Assembly (NCBI RefSeq): GCF_009796865.1
Contig: NZ_CP047028.1
Coordinates: 3,286,001-3,350,000 of the forward strand
Direction: 5' to 3'
Length of the DNA: 64,000 nucleotides
From: Formosa sp. L2A11
Lineage (GTDB): Bacteria; Bacteroidota; Bacteroidia; Flavobacteriales; Flavobacteriaceae
Shown here: positions 16,998-24,547 of the stretch, piece by piece
Numbering within the stretch: position 1 is the first letter of the stretch
Layout of the letters: each line of letters starts with the position of its first letter
The notes under the pieces: generated by a model
The model's input: only the letters and a program-made list of their open reading frames with translations
What the model was told of the DNA's origin: nothing
Database searches by the model: none
Position numbers and translations under genes: made by a program

Positions 16998-18293
16998 TTA
17001 AATATTTTTAATACGTTGTGTCGTTACAGGTCCTAATTCGTAAGACGCTGCTAACAATTCTTTTTTCAGGATTTTGGCTTCCTGTATTTTACCATTGTCT
17101 TTGTAAATCTGAGCAACATGTAATAAAATTGAAGGTTCAGAACTTTTTCCTTTTACATGTGTTTCTATAATATCTAAAGCTTTTTTAGACTCCCCTTTTT
17201 TATAATAACTCCAAGCAAGCAAATCGTAAGAGTGTGCTGTTGGTCTGTTTTGTACTTCTTTCTGTGCTAATTTTAAAGCCGAATCAAAACTTTCTAAATC
17301 GTCTGTGTATACTATTGTATTGTAGGCATTATACATATCGCCATATTTTTTATTTTTCACAGCTTTTAAATACGCATTTAAATGATTAGACTTAGAGGCA
17401 TCATCTTGCATATATTCAGCAATTTCTGCTTTTAAAAGTTCGTAATCTGGGGTTTTATGATATGCTGTAACCCCATTTAAAATACGCATAGCTTCTTCTG
17501 GATTTTTATCGTTAGAATACACAATCCATGCAATTCCTTTTTTCGCATAAGCATCTGAAGGATCTAATTCTAAAGTCTTTAAATAATATTGGTAAGACTT
17601 TTCTATTTGTCCATCGTGCCCGTAAAAATCTGCGATGTTTGTATAAATCCATTGTCTTGATCCTGGATTTTTAGAAGACTCTGCCATAGCTAGGGCTTTT
17701 TCCATATATTTAATAGCTGCTTCTAAATTTCCTTCATGATCTTGCCATTTTGCTAAACGAATGACATAATCGAAATCATTAAAATCCTGAATTTTATTTA
17801 AATACACTTTAGCTTTTTCAGTATTTCCTAATTCTAAATACACATCGAAAAGCATATTTTGTGTGCCTTTTAAATGTTCGCCAATGGTTTCAGATTTTTC
17901 AAGTAATCCCAAAGCTTCTTTAAAACGGTGTTGCGAAATATAATTTCTTGCCAAGGCTCTTAAATAACCAGATTTAGCATAATGTGTACGCGTATTGGCT
18001 AGTATTAAATCTTTTTCTGCTTCAATTAAATAATCAATATCTCCTGTAATTTTAAACATAGAAGACAAAGACGCTGCTTTCTTTAGTAGGTATGGAAACT
18101 GATTGGGGTTTTCGCTTAACTTACCGTTCCAAAACGCATAATCAGCTTCTAAAGTTAGCAACGCTTTTTTGTCTACTGTTTCTACATAGGTGTTATAGTC
18201 GCTCGTTTGAGCTATTTTTTTTGTTGTTTTGGTATTACAACTAAAACAAAGTAATGCAAATACCAAAAGTGTAAGATGTTGTGTAGTTTTCAT
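16998..18293 (-). CDS. Tetratricopeptide-repeat lipoprotein
   Basis: The 431-residue protein has a lipoprotein signal (ALLCFSC, Cys19) and then about nine TPR units through the rest of the sequence (for example NIADFYGHDGQIEKSYQYYLKTLELDPSDAYAK). It lies downstream of two genes that together make up a DUF4331 protein, separated from them by a hairpin, and is probably co-transcribed. TPR lipoproteins next to DUF4331 genes recur in Bacteroidota; the joint role is unknown. Confidence 0.82.
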   Translation of the reverse strand: MKTTQHLTLLVFALLCFSCNTKTTKKIAQTSDYNTYVETVDKKALLTLEADYAFWNGKLSENPNQFPYLLKKAASLSSMFKITGDIDYLIEAEKDLILANTRTHYAKSGYLRALARNYISQHRFKEALGLLEKSETIGEHLKGTQNMLFDVYLELGNTEKAKVYLNKIQDFNDFDYVIRLAKWQDHEGNLEAAIKYMEKALAMAESSKNPGSRQWIYTNIADFYGHDGQIEKSYQYYLKTLELDPSDAYAKKGIAWIVYSNDKNPEEAMRILNGVTAYHKTPDYELLKAEIAEYMQDDASKSNHLNAYLKAVKNKKYGDMYNAYNTIVYTDDLESFDSALKLAQKEVQNRPTAHSYDLLAWSYYKKGESKKALDIIETHVKGKSSEPSILLHVAQIYKDNGKIQEAKILKKELLAASYELGPVTTQRIKNI

Positions 18294-18321
18294 GATATTG
18301 AGTGTTTTTAATATTATAAAA

Positions 18322-18351
18322 CACTAGGATAAATAGCATGTTACCCTAGTG
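18322..18351 (-). terminator. Intra-operon hairpin before the TPR gene
   Basis: CACTAGG / CCTAGTG arms, with an inner TAA/TTA pairing, lie between the DUF4331-like gene and the TPR gene and are followed on the minus strand by TTTTATAATATT. They may act as an attenuator that lowers expression of the TPR gene. Confidence 0.5.
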
Positions 18352-18362
18352 CTTAATTTAAA

Positions 18363-18923
18363 TTACCAAGCAGAAGCTAGGTAAGGAAAAGAGGTTAAAA
18401 ATGCTTTATCGTTAGCATCTACATTATCGTTAGATAATCCTGGATTTTCGGTAAAATCTTCACCTCCAAAAATCAATAACAATTCAACAGTAATTACATC
18501 GTCTGCCAATGCTCTTCCTGTTAATACATTTGTACCATCGTAAAATGTAGTTGTTCCGTCTAAAGACACTGTTAAAACGTCTGTAGCCAATACATTTGTA
18601 AATGTTTCGGCATCTAATCCTAATGCATTTGTGTCACCTTCCATAGCGTAAGCTGGACTTAAACCTTCTAAATTAGTTTGAAACATAGTTTGAAATGCCG
18701 CACCTTGTTCTGAAGGAATAGCTACGTTAAAGTCATCTTTCGATACCGATGACACAAACACAGTATTAATGGCTGGTCTCCCCATTTGATCCGCTTGCAT
18801 GTAGGTTCCTGAAAAATCAGTTTCTACCGGATCTATTGTCATATTATTATCGTCGTCGCTTGAACAGTTAAAGGCTAATAATGAAACGCCCACTGCTAAT
18901 AGTGTATATTTTAAAGTTTTCAT
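18363..18923 (-). CDS. Lipoprotein matching the C-terminal half of DUF4331
   Basis: The 186-residue protein has a lipobox (LLAFNC, Cys20) followed by SSDDDNN. The body matches the second half of DUF4331 proteins: QMGRPAINTVFV near 45, and the late NVLTGRALADDVITVEL and NVDANDKAFLTSFPYL segments. The first half is encoded by the preceding gene, 25 bp upstream, so a family usually found as one long chain is here in two separately exported parts. DUF4331 proteins are secreted and uncharacterised. Confidence 0.75.
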   Translation of the reverse strand: MKTLKYTLLAVGVSLLAFNCSSDDDNNMTIDPVETDFSGTYMQADQMGRPAINTVFVSSVSKDDFNVAIPSEQGAAFQTMFQTNLEGLSPAYAMEGDTNALGLDAETFTNVLATDVLTVSLDGTTTFYDGTNVLTGRALADDVITVELLLIFGGEDFTENPGLSNDNVDANDKAFLTSFPYLASAW

Positions 18924-18948
18924 ATCTGTATGTTTTTCAATTAGTTAA

Positions 18949-19599
18949 TTATTGTTTTGTTTTAGATTCTACCCAAGTATTTATTGTACCTGAACCACCA
19001 ATCATGCTTTTTGGTACTTCTACCACTACAGACATTACGTTAGTTCCTGCAAATGTGTCGCTTCCAACTTCGTTAAAACTTGTAGCGTTTCCTGCAATAA
19101 TTTCAGTGAATTGTGCGAAATCCATAAAAAACGGATCGTCTCTTGGTCCTGCAAAGAATTTCATGTCGTTACTGTTTTCAATAATTGCTGTACCACCGTA
19201 AGCAGAAATATCTACCATAGAAGTTGTTCCTGTAGTTTCAATAGCACTACTTAATCCTGTTGTGGTTGGTTTTACTGGTCCGAAGAAATACATAACGCCA
19301 TCGCGAGGAATGGCCTGAATAACGTAGTCTTCAATTTTATCATCGTTTGTATCGATGTTAATTTCAATTAAAGTACTCTCGTCAAACATTGCATCTGCAG
19401 AAACTGCTGGACTTAATAACCCTTGTACATTAGCTACAAAAACGATATTGTCTGTATCTTCACCTTGAAAGGCATAGAAATCTGTAATATCGCTTGTACC
19501 ACCTTTTACTGCTGGAGCATCAATATGATCGGCTGCTACCATAAAGAAACCTGCTACTGATAAAGCTCCGATTCCTAAAATAATTTTCATTTTTTTCAT
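18949..19599 (-). CDS. Exported protein matching the N-terminal half of DUF4331
   Basis: The 216-residue protein has a signal peptide (about 1-23) and starts the mature part with AADHIDAPAVKGGTSDITDFYAF, the DUF4331 signature (HxDAP..DITDxYAF). It ends after a VPKSMIGG strand region, where full-length family members continue into the part carried by the next gene. It is first in a probable three-gene operon with the second half and a TPR lipoprotein. No catalytic motif is evident; Asp-rich stretches (INIDTNDDKIEDYV) could bind a metal. Confidence 0.8.
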   Translation of the reverse strand: MKKMKIILGIGALSVAGFFMVAADHIDAPAVKGGTSDITDFYAFQGEDTDNIVFVANVQGLLSPAVSADAMFDESTLIEINIDTNDDKIEDYVIQAIPRDGVMYFFGPVKPTTTGLSSAIETTGTTSMVDISAYGGTAIIENSNDMKFFAGPRDDPFFMDFAQFTEIIAGNATSFNEVGSDTFAGTNVMSVVVEVPKSMIGGSGTINTWVESKTKQ

Positions 19600-19751
19600 A
19601 ATAGTTGAGATTTTTAGTTAATGATTTATTAGACTCTCACACATACCTACGAAAAAAAGAAAAGTGTGGTTTTGTTAAAATTATGTTAACGTTAAAAAAA
19701 TTGAGATTTTGAGCTTTAAAAACTACATTTGTAAGACTAAGACTAAACCCT

Positions 19752-20936
19752 ATGAACCCATCGGCTAACGGTTGGATAAAAAAACTAATTAAAGAGTTAT
19801 CCAATAAAACCTTATTTGACAATCCGTCTGATTACGACTTCTACAAGTCTTTTAGATACTCTGGGTTTATATATGGATATAATGTTAAGGTGGTAAACGA
19901 CTATATTGTTAATCCAGATTTTACAGAAGAAGAACTCTGTAAAGTGAATTTATGTTTAGCTTTTATTAATACGCACAAAACTAGCGGTACCAAAACAGAT
20001 CTTTTTGAAAGTATTATTGATTTTTACACCGCTATAAACGAAAATAAAACCTCGTTCTTAGGCGATCTTTTAGGACGAGATTCTGCAGAAGCTTTAGTTG
20101 AAAAAATAATGCATAAACGTATTCAGATACACGAAAACGTAATCTCTAAAAACTTTAACCATTATATTACTAATGTTTTATTGTACATAGACATTATTGC
20201 TTACGATCATTTCTTAGAACATAAATCGATAACTAAAGCCTACTTAGAGACTTTAGAGTCTACTATAATTACCATAGTTCTTGAAGCTTTAAACTTAAAG
20301 TCTGAAAAAAGTGATTACGATAAAAGTTTAATAGAATTATTCCAGTCGTCTTTACGTTACGAGCAAGTTGGACAATTAACGTACAAAGAAGCTATAGACA
20401 ATGCAAAAACACTAAACCATAACTTATACTATTTAGATATTGCCTGTATGGCAGCATGGAGTGATGCTTGGATAGAACCTACTGAAGCTGAATTTCTAGA
20501 AAACCTAAGTAAAACTCTACAAATAAATGATAAAGAACGAAATGAATCTTTAAACTCCATTAACCTATTTTTTAACACCAATCGTGATAAAATACCATTA
20601 TTAAGTGCTAAGAATGTTGTAAAGAGTTTTTACAACAGGTCTTCGCAAATGGTAAGTAAACTAATTATGAGAAATAGTAATAGGTTATTACAAGAATTAC
20701 GAGATAGTAAAGAGTTAATGATTTTACTCTCTAAATCTACCGTTCGGGATTTAACTGCTGAAGAACAAAAAAAGGTTAACGAACAACTTTTAGATATTTT
20801 TAAAAGCATTCCGAGTTTAGCAATATTCCTACTTCCTGGTGGTGCAATTTTATTACCTATAGTTATTAAGTTTATCCCTAAACTATTGCCATCTGCTTTT
20901 GATGATAACCGTATTGTGGAAGACGACAACGTTTAA
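19752..20936 (+). CDS. LETM1-related protein
   Basis: The 394-residue protein is largely helical. A TerB-like acidic helical region lies at about 215-290 (YLDIACMAAWSDAWIEPTEAEFLENL). The C-terminus (about 340-385) carries the LETM1-like segment SIPSLAIFLLPGGAILLPIV followed by PKLLPSAF, a pattern also seen in mitochondrial LETM1 ribosome-binding domains. Flavobacterial homologues are annotated as LETM1-related biofilm-associated proteins. One hydrophobic C-terminal helix suggests membrane association. It is monocistronic and convergent with the LytTR regulator gene, 19 bp away. Confidence 0.78.
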   Translation: MNPSANGWIKKLIKELSNKTLFDNPSDYDFYKSFRYSGFIYGYNVKVVNDYIVNPDFTEEELCKVNLCLAFINTHKTSGTKTDLFESIIDFYTAINENKTSFLGDLLGRDSAEALVEKIMHKRIQIHENVISKNFNHYITNVLLYIDIIAYDHFLEHKSITKAYLETLESTIITIVLEALNLKSEKSDYDKSLIELFQSSLRYEQVGQLTYKEAIDNAKTLNHNLYYLDIACMAAWSDAWIEPTEAEFLENLSKTLQINDKERNESLNSINLFFNTNRDKIPLLSAKNVVKSFYNRSSQMVSKLIMRNSNRLLQELRDSKELMILLSKSTVRDLTAEEQKKVNEQLLDIFKSIPSLAIFLLPGGAILLPIVIKFIPKLLPSAFDDNRIVEDDNV

Positions 20937-20955
20937 AAGGTATTTCAAGCAAACA

Positions 20956-21711
20956 CTATTCTAACCAATCCTTAAACGTTTTTACACGTTCTCTGGCTAC
21001 AATAACCTGATCGTCTTTATAGGAATTTAGTTTTATTTCTAATCGCGAATTGGTGTAATTCACCATATCGTGAATGGCATTTATATTGACTATAAATTTT
21101 CTATTTATTCTAAAGAATGCATTAGGCTCTAATTCTTGTTCTAACTGATCTAATGTTGAATTTAAAAGATAGTTTCGCCCTGAATTGGTATGCAAATACG
21201 TCCCTTTGTTTTCGCTGTAAAAGCACTCGACATCGTCACTATTAATAAGTTTTAAATGCTGACCAACTTGTACAGAGAATCGTTTTTTGTATTGACGATC
21301 TAAAGGATTAACCAGTAAATTCTTGATTTCGTTAAAATCGAGAACCACTTGTTCTTGTTTTGGGATTCTAGATTTGTACTTCGCTACCGCTTGCTCTAAA
21401 TCGTCTTCGTCTATAGGTTTTAGTAAATAATCTATACTGTTTAGTTTGAATGCTTTTAGCGCATATTCATCGTAAGCCGTAGTAAAGATTATAGCCGACT
21501 TAATAGCTACACTTTCAAAAATCTCGAAAGACAAACCATCACTTAACTGAATATCTAAAAAGATAAGTTCCGGATGTTCATTATTTTGAAACCATGTTAT
21601 CGATTCTTCAACAGAATGTAACATCACATCGGCTTCCAGGTTTAACTGCGCTAACATACGCTGTAAACGCCTTGCAGATGGTTTTTCGTCTTCTATAATA
21701 ATGACTTTCAT
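20956..21711 (-). CDS. LytTR-type response regulator
   Basis: The 251-residue protein has a CheY-like receiver domain (about 1-120, with phospho-acceptor Asp in LIFLDIQLSDG and Lys in LLKPIDE) and a C-terminal LytTR DNA-binding domain (about 150-250, YFRINRKFIVNINAIH). It belongs with the LytS-type kinase encoded upstream in the same direction. Together they probably form a two-component system controlling the TonB receptor cluster or nearby genes. The 2TM gene lies between the kinase and the regulator. Confidence 0.92.
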   Translation of the reverse strand: MKVIIIEDEKPSARRLQRMLAQLNLEADVMLHSVEESITWFQNNEHPELIFLDIQLSDGLSFEIFESVAIKSAIIFTTAYDEYALKAFKLNSIDYLLKPIDEDDLEQAVAKYKSRIPKQEQVVLDFNEIKNLLVNPLDRQYKKRFSVQVGQHLKLINSDDVECFYSENKGTYLHTNSGRNYLLNSTLDQLEQELEPNAFFRINRKFIVNINAIHDMVNYTNSRLEIKLNSYKDDQVIVARERVKTFKDWLE

Positions 21712-21749
21712 AAGTGGTAAAATTTCTAATATTAAACTGAATGTGGGTT

Positions 21750-21829
21750 AGTACTGCGTGAGCGATTGCAGCAAGCTACCGTGTAGCGCGGAAAGCGCGG
21801 TTTTGGAGCCTTAGCGGAAAAACACGCCC
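21750..21829. repeat. GC-rich REP-like intergenic element
   Basis: About 80 bp that is clearly richer in G and C than its surroundings, with stems such as GCGCGG/CCGCGCT-like pairings around TAGCGCGGAAAGCGCGG and a closing GCGGAAAAACACGCCC. It resembles the dispersed palindromic elements with a GATTGCAGC...TAGCGGAAA...GCCC pattern found between genes in many Flavobacteriaceae. It lies between the 2TM gene and the response regulator gene. Confidence 0.5.
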
Positions 21830-21832
21830 AAA

Positions 21833-22156
21833 TTATTCCCATTTATGGTTTTTCTCCTTATTCATAAGTTCCTTAATTTTCTCGTCTTCCCAATTTTTTC
21901 CAATAACTAGAGTTGGTAAAAATACAGACACACCATGAGCAAACAAACCAATACCCCAAGATCCTAAGGTTATAAAATTTTGCCATTGAAAGTAAGTTTC
22001 TCCTGGATCCAAATTTTTAATATTTATAAATACGAGTAGTAAATTAACAACTACATATACTAAAGCATGTCTGTAAAAACCACTAATGCGTTTAACTCGT
22101 TTTTTAGCGCGTTCGTAGCGTTCTTGTTCGAAGTATGAATTTTCCATTAGTTCCAT
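21833..22156 (-). CDS. 2TM-domain membrane protein
   Basis: The 107-residue protein has two membrane helices (about 30-48 and 62-85) flanked by charged segments: AKKRVKRISGFYRHALVY before and GKNWEDEKIKELMNKEK after. This is the 2TM domain family, common beside LytS/LytTR systems in Bacteroidota. It overlaps the kinase gene by 10 bp and closely resembles the C-terminal domain of that kinase. Its role may be to help sense or tune the kinase; this is inferred from context. Confidence 0.85.
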   Translation of the reverse strand: MELMENSYFEQERYERAKKRVKRISGFYRHALVYVVVNLLLVFINIKNLDPGETYFQWQNFITLGSWGIGLFAHGVSVFLPTLVIGKNWEDEKIKELMNKEKNHKWE

Positions 22157-23502
22157 TTTTTTTGTTGTTTTTCTTCCTTTAAAATAGCTTCTATTTTACG
22201 CTCTTCCCAAGATTTTCCATAGCCGAATACAGAAAACCCGTGAATGATAAGCCCCATTCCCCAACCTAACATCGGGTACCAAAACCATTGGTGTCCCCAG
22301 AAGGTCTGGTAATTAATAAATATTAAAAATGGAATGACAACACAGTAGGATACTAAATTTCCGTAAAATCCTTTAATCTCTTCTACGCGTTTCTTTGCAC
22401 GATAATACGCATCTTGTTCGTTATAATTATGTTTTGGTGTTTCCATTATGGCTATACGTTTTGTAAGTATTGGTAATTTTACCGCGAAATATGTTTGGGT
22501 TTCGTCTACCAATACGTTTCTGTTAGTTAATATGGAGTAGCGATTTACAATATTTTGTAACCCTACTCCTTTTCTGGTTTGTAAAACCTCTTTCTTTTGT
22601 AAATTATTCTTAACAACTAAGACATTGTCTTCTATTGTTATGGTAATTTCTAATGGTTTTTGCTCGCTTACCGTGTTGTGCTTTATAGTATTTTCCAACA
22701 ACAACTGTAAGGATAAAGGCACCACTTTAGCCTCTGGATTATCGTAGTTTTCTGGTAAATGAAAAACGATACTGTTTTCGAATCGCATTTTAAGCAAATT
22801 CATATATGTTTTTGCAAACTTTAATTCTTCCTCTACCGTAACTAATTCTTTATCTTTTTGTTCCAACACATAACGGTAAATTTTAGATAAAGACACTGTA
22901 AACCGTTGTGCGCTATGTGGATTTTCTTCAATTAAAGAGGTTAATACATTTAAACTGTTGAATAAAAAATGTGGATCGATCTGATTTTTTAAACTCTCGA
23001 ATTGTGCACTTGCCGTGCCCGCAATAACCTTTTGCTCTTTAAGTTTATTCTGCTGATAGGCATTGTAATAATATACAATATGAAAAACGGTTACGATACT
23101 AATCGTTATCAAGAAGCCAAAAACATAATCTGAAACCCTTTCGGTTGCAACAAACTCATTAAACGAGCGTCCTTGATACACCATTTTGGTAAACCCATGA
23201 ATAATAAACAATCCAATAATTGTTATTACTGATGCACCTAGAAAACCTACGCCCAGTCTTAAAAGGTGTTGACTATTTTTCCATGGGCGCTTCGATAAAA
23301 AATCGAAAAAAGCCATATTAGAATATCCCAATACAAAAGCATACAGTTGGTGAAAGGTAAAATCTATAAAGAAATCATTAATCGAATTATAATTAAATCC
23401 GTTAAACCACAAGTTTACAATCAGGTAAACCACACACCCTAATCCAAATGTAATTGCTAAACTTTTTACTGATTTAATCATATTTTTATTCTTATTTTTC
23501 AC
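22147..23502 (-). CDS. LytS-type sensor histidine kinase with C-terminal 2TM domain
   Basis: The 451-residue protein has four membrane helices in the first 165 residues and a His_kinase domain with the phospho-acceptor in NQIDPHFLFNSLN (His near 193). An ATP-binding domain follows to about 350 (LLLENTIKHNT, RKGVGLQNIVNR). After the normal kinase end it runs in frame into a complete 2TM domain (about 352-451; AKKRVEEIKGFYGNLVSY). Separate genes are usual, so this is a fusion or a lost stop codon. It overlaps the TPR-like gene upstream by 11 bp and the second 2TM gene downstream by 10 bp. Confidence 0.88.
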   Translation of the reverse strand: MKNKNKNMIKSVKSLAITFGLGCVVYLIVNLWFNGFNYNSINDFFIDFTFHQLYAFVLGYSNMAFFDFLSKRPWKNSQHLLRLGVGFLGASVITIIGLFIIHGFTKMVYQGRSFNEFVATERVSDYVFGFLITISIVTVFHIVYYYNAYQQNKLKEQKVIAGTASAQFESLKNQIDPHFLFNSLNVLTSLIEENPHSAQRFTVSLSKIYRYVLEQKDKELVTVEEELKFAKTYMNLLKMRFENSIVFHLPENYDNPEAKVVPLSLQLLLENTIKHNTVSEQKPLEITITIEDNVLVVKNNLQKKEVLQTRKGVGLQNIVNRYSILTNRNVLVDETQTYFAVKLPILTKRIAIMETPKHNYNEQDAYYRAKKRVEEIKGFYGNLVSYCVVIPFLIFINYQTFWGHQWFWYPMLGWGMGLIIHGFSVFGYGKSWEERKIEAILKEEKQQKKWN

Positions 23503-24115
23503 ATGAAGCTAAAACCTGCTTAGCGCGATCTTCTCCCCAAAGCGGATGAAATGGTGTTTCTGGTTTAAAGTTAACAAAAAGTTCCAATGCATGTGCGATA
23601 TCTTTACAGAACGGCGCTGTATCCTGCCCAAAGTACTTGGCACTTCCCATGCCCCATTCTGCTTTACTTAAAACAACCATTGGGTTTTCTGGAGCAATCG
23701 CATTGGCTTTAGCATATAACTCTGTGATTTTTGCCGAATACTTCATACCGTAAGTCATCCCGTCGAACGCCACCCAATTGGTGTAAATCTGAGCCTGTAG
23801 CACCATCATATCTGCATTATTAGCACTAATACCTTCCGCAGTGTTTAAATACGCTTGTGCCTTATCTAAATTGGCTTTAAGCACTGTGGCGTCTTTCTCT
23901 CCCCAACTCTTTAAACTGTTTAATTGTGCCACATAGTAGTTTGGTAACCATTGGTCGGGTTCTGCTGTTGCAATACGCTCGAAAAGTTGTTCTGCTTCTG
24001 TAGTATTGTTTTCTTGCCATAAAGCAAAAGCCTTTTGCATGCCTGTTTCAAAATCGGATTGTGCGTTAGCTACTACATTCACGAAAAGCACGACTAAAAG
24101 AATTAAATGTTTCAT
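23492..24115 (-). CDS. Exported TPR-like protein
   Basis: The 207-residue protein has a signal peptide (about 1-18, ending ANA) and helical tetratricopeptide-like repeats (FALWQENNTTEAEQLFERIATAEPDQWLPNYYVAQL). It ends with HPLWGEDRAKQVLASC. It overlaps the histidine kinase gene by 11 bp, so it is translationally coupled to the signalling genes and may act as an extracytoplasmic partner. It follows the TonB receptor gene after a 432-bp gap that holds a structured element. Confidence 0.75.
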   Translation of the reverse strand: MKHLILLVVLFVNVVANAQSDFETGMQKAFALWQENNTTEAEQLFERIATAEPDQWLPNYYVAQLNSLKSWGEKDATVLKANLDKAQAYLNTAEGISANNADMMVLQAQIYTNWVAFDGMTYGMKYSAKITELYAKANAIAPENPMVVLSKAEWGMGSAKYFGQDTAPFCKDIAHALELFVNFKPETPFHPLWGEDRAKQVLASCEK

Positions 24116-24264
24116 ATTGTTTTGGTTTATTAATTGTTATAGAACAAATATCTATGTAAACGCTTGGTTTTTAAAAAGCGAAATACTGAACTGTTGTTTT
24201 AGTATGATGAACTGTAAAGGATTATATTTTAAGATCTTTTTACCCTAAACACGCTATACGTTCA

Positions 24265-24490
24265 TTTTTTTCATCGATAAAAAAACCCTTCGTCTACGCT
24301 CTGGACGGGCCAAGCAAAAAAATCTAGGCTTACAAATCTTTATCTAAATTTCAAGAACTCGCTACAAAATCCAGTAATTTGAAACGATTGAATCAGCTCA
24401 AACAGCTTGAAATTTTGCGATGCTTTGACGTCAAATTTTTCGATAAATTTTCGATAGGACGAACACCTCAAAAACATAAGCGTTAAAGAC
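24265..24490. repeat. Structured intergenic element
   Basis: The 432-bp gap between the TonB receptor and TPR genes contains a non-coding stretch with its own composition. Within it AAATTTCAAG (24346-24355) is an exact inverted repeat of CTTGAAATTT (24406-24415), and repeated TTTCGATAAATTTTCGAT and ATCGATAAAAAAACC motifs flank it. It looks like a dispersed flavobacterial intergenic element or an RNA leader, not a gene. Confidence 0.45.
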
Positions 24491-24547
24491 ATGAGAACAG
24501 AACACTTTATATTCGATTCTTTTAAACTAAAACTCTTACAATCTAGC

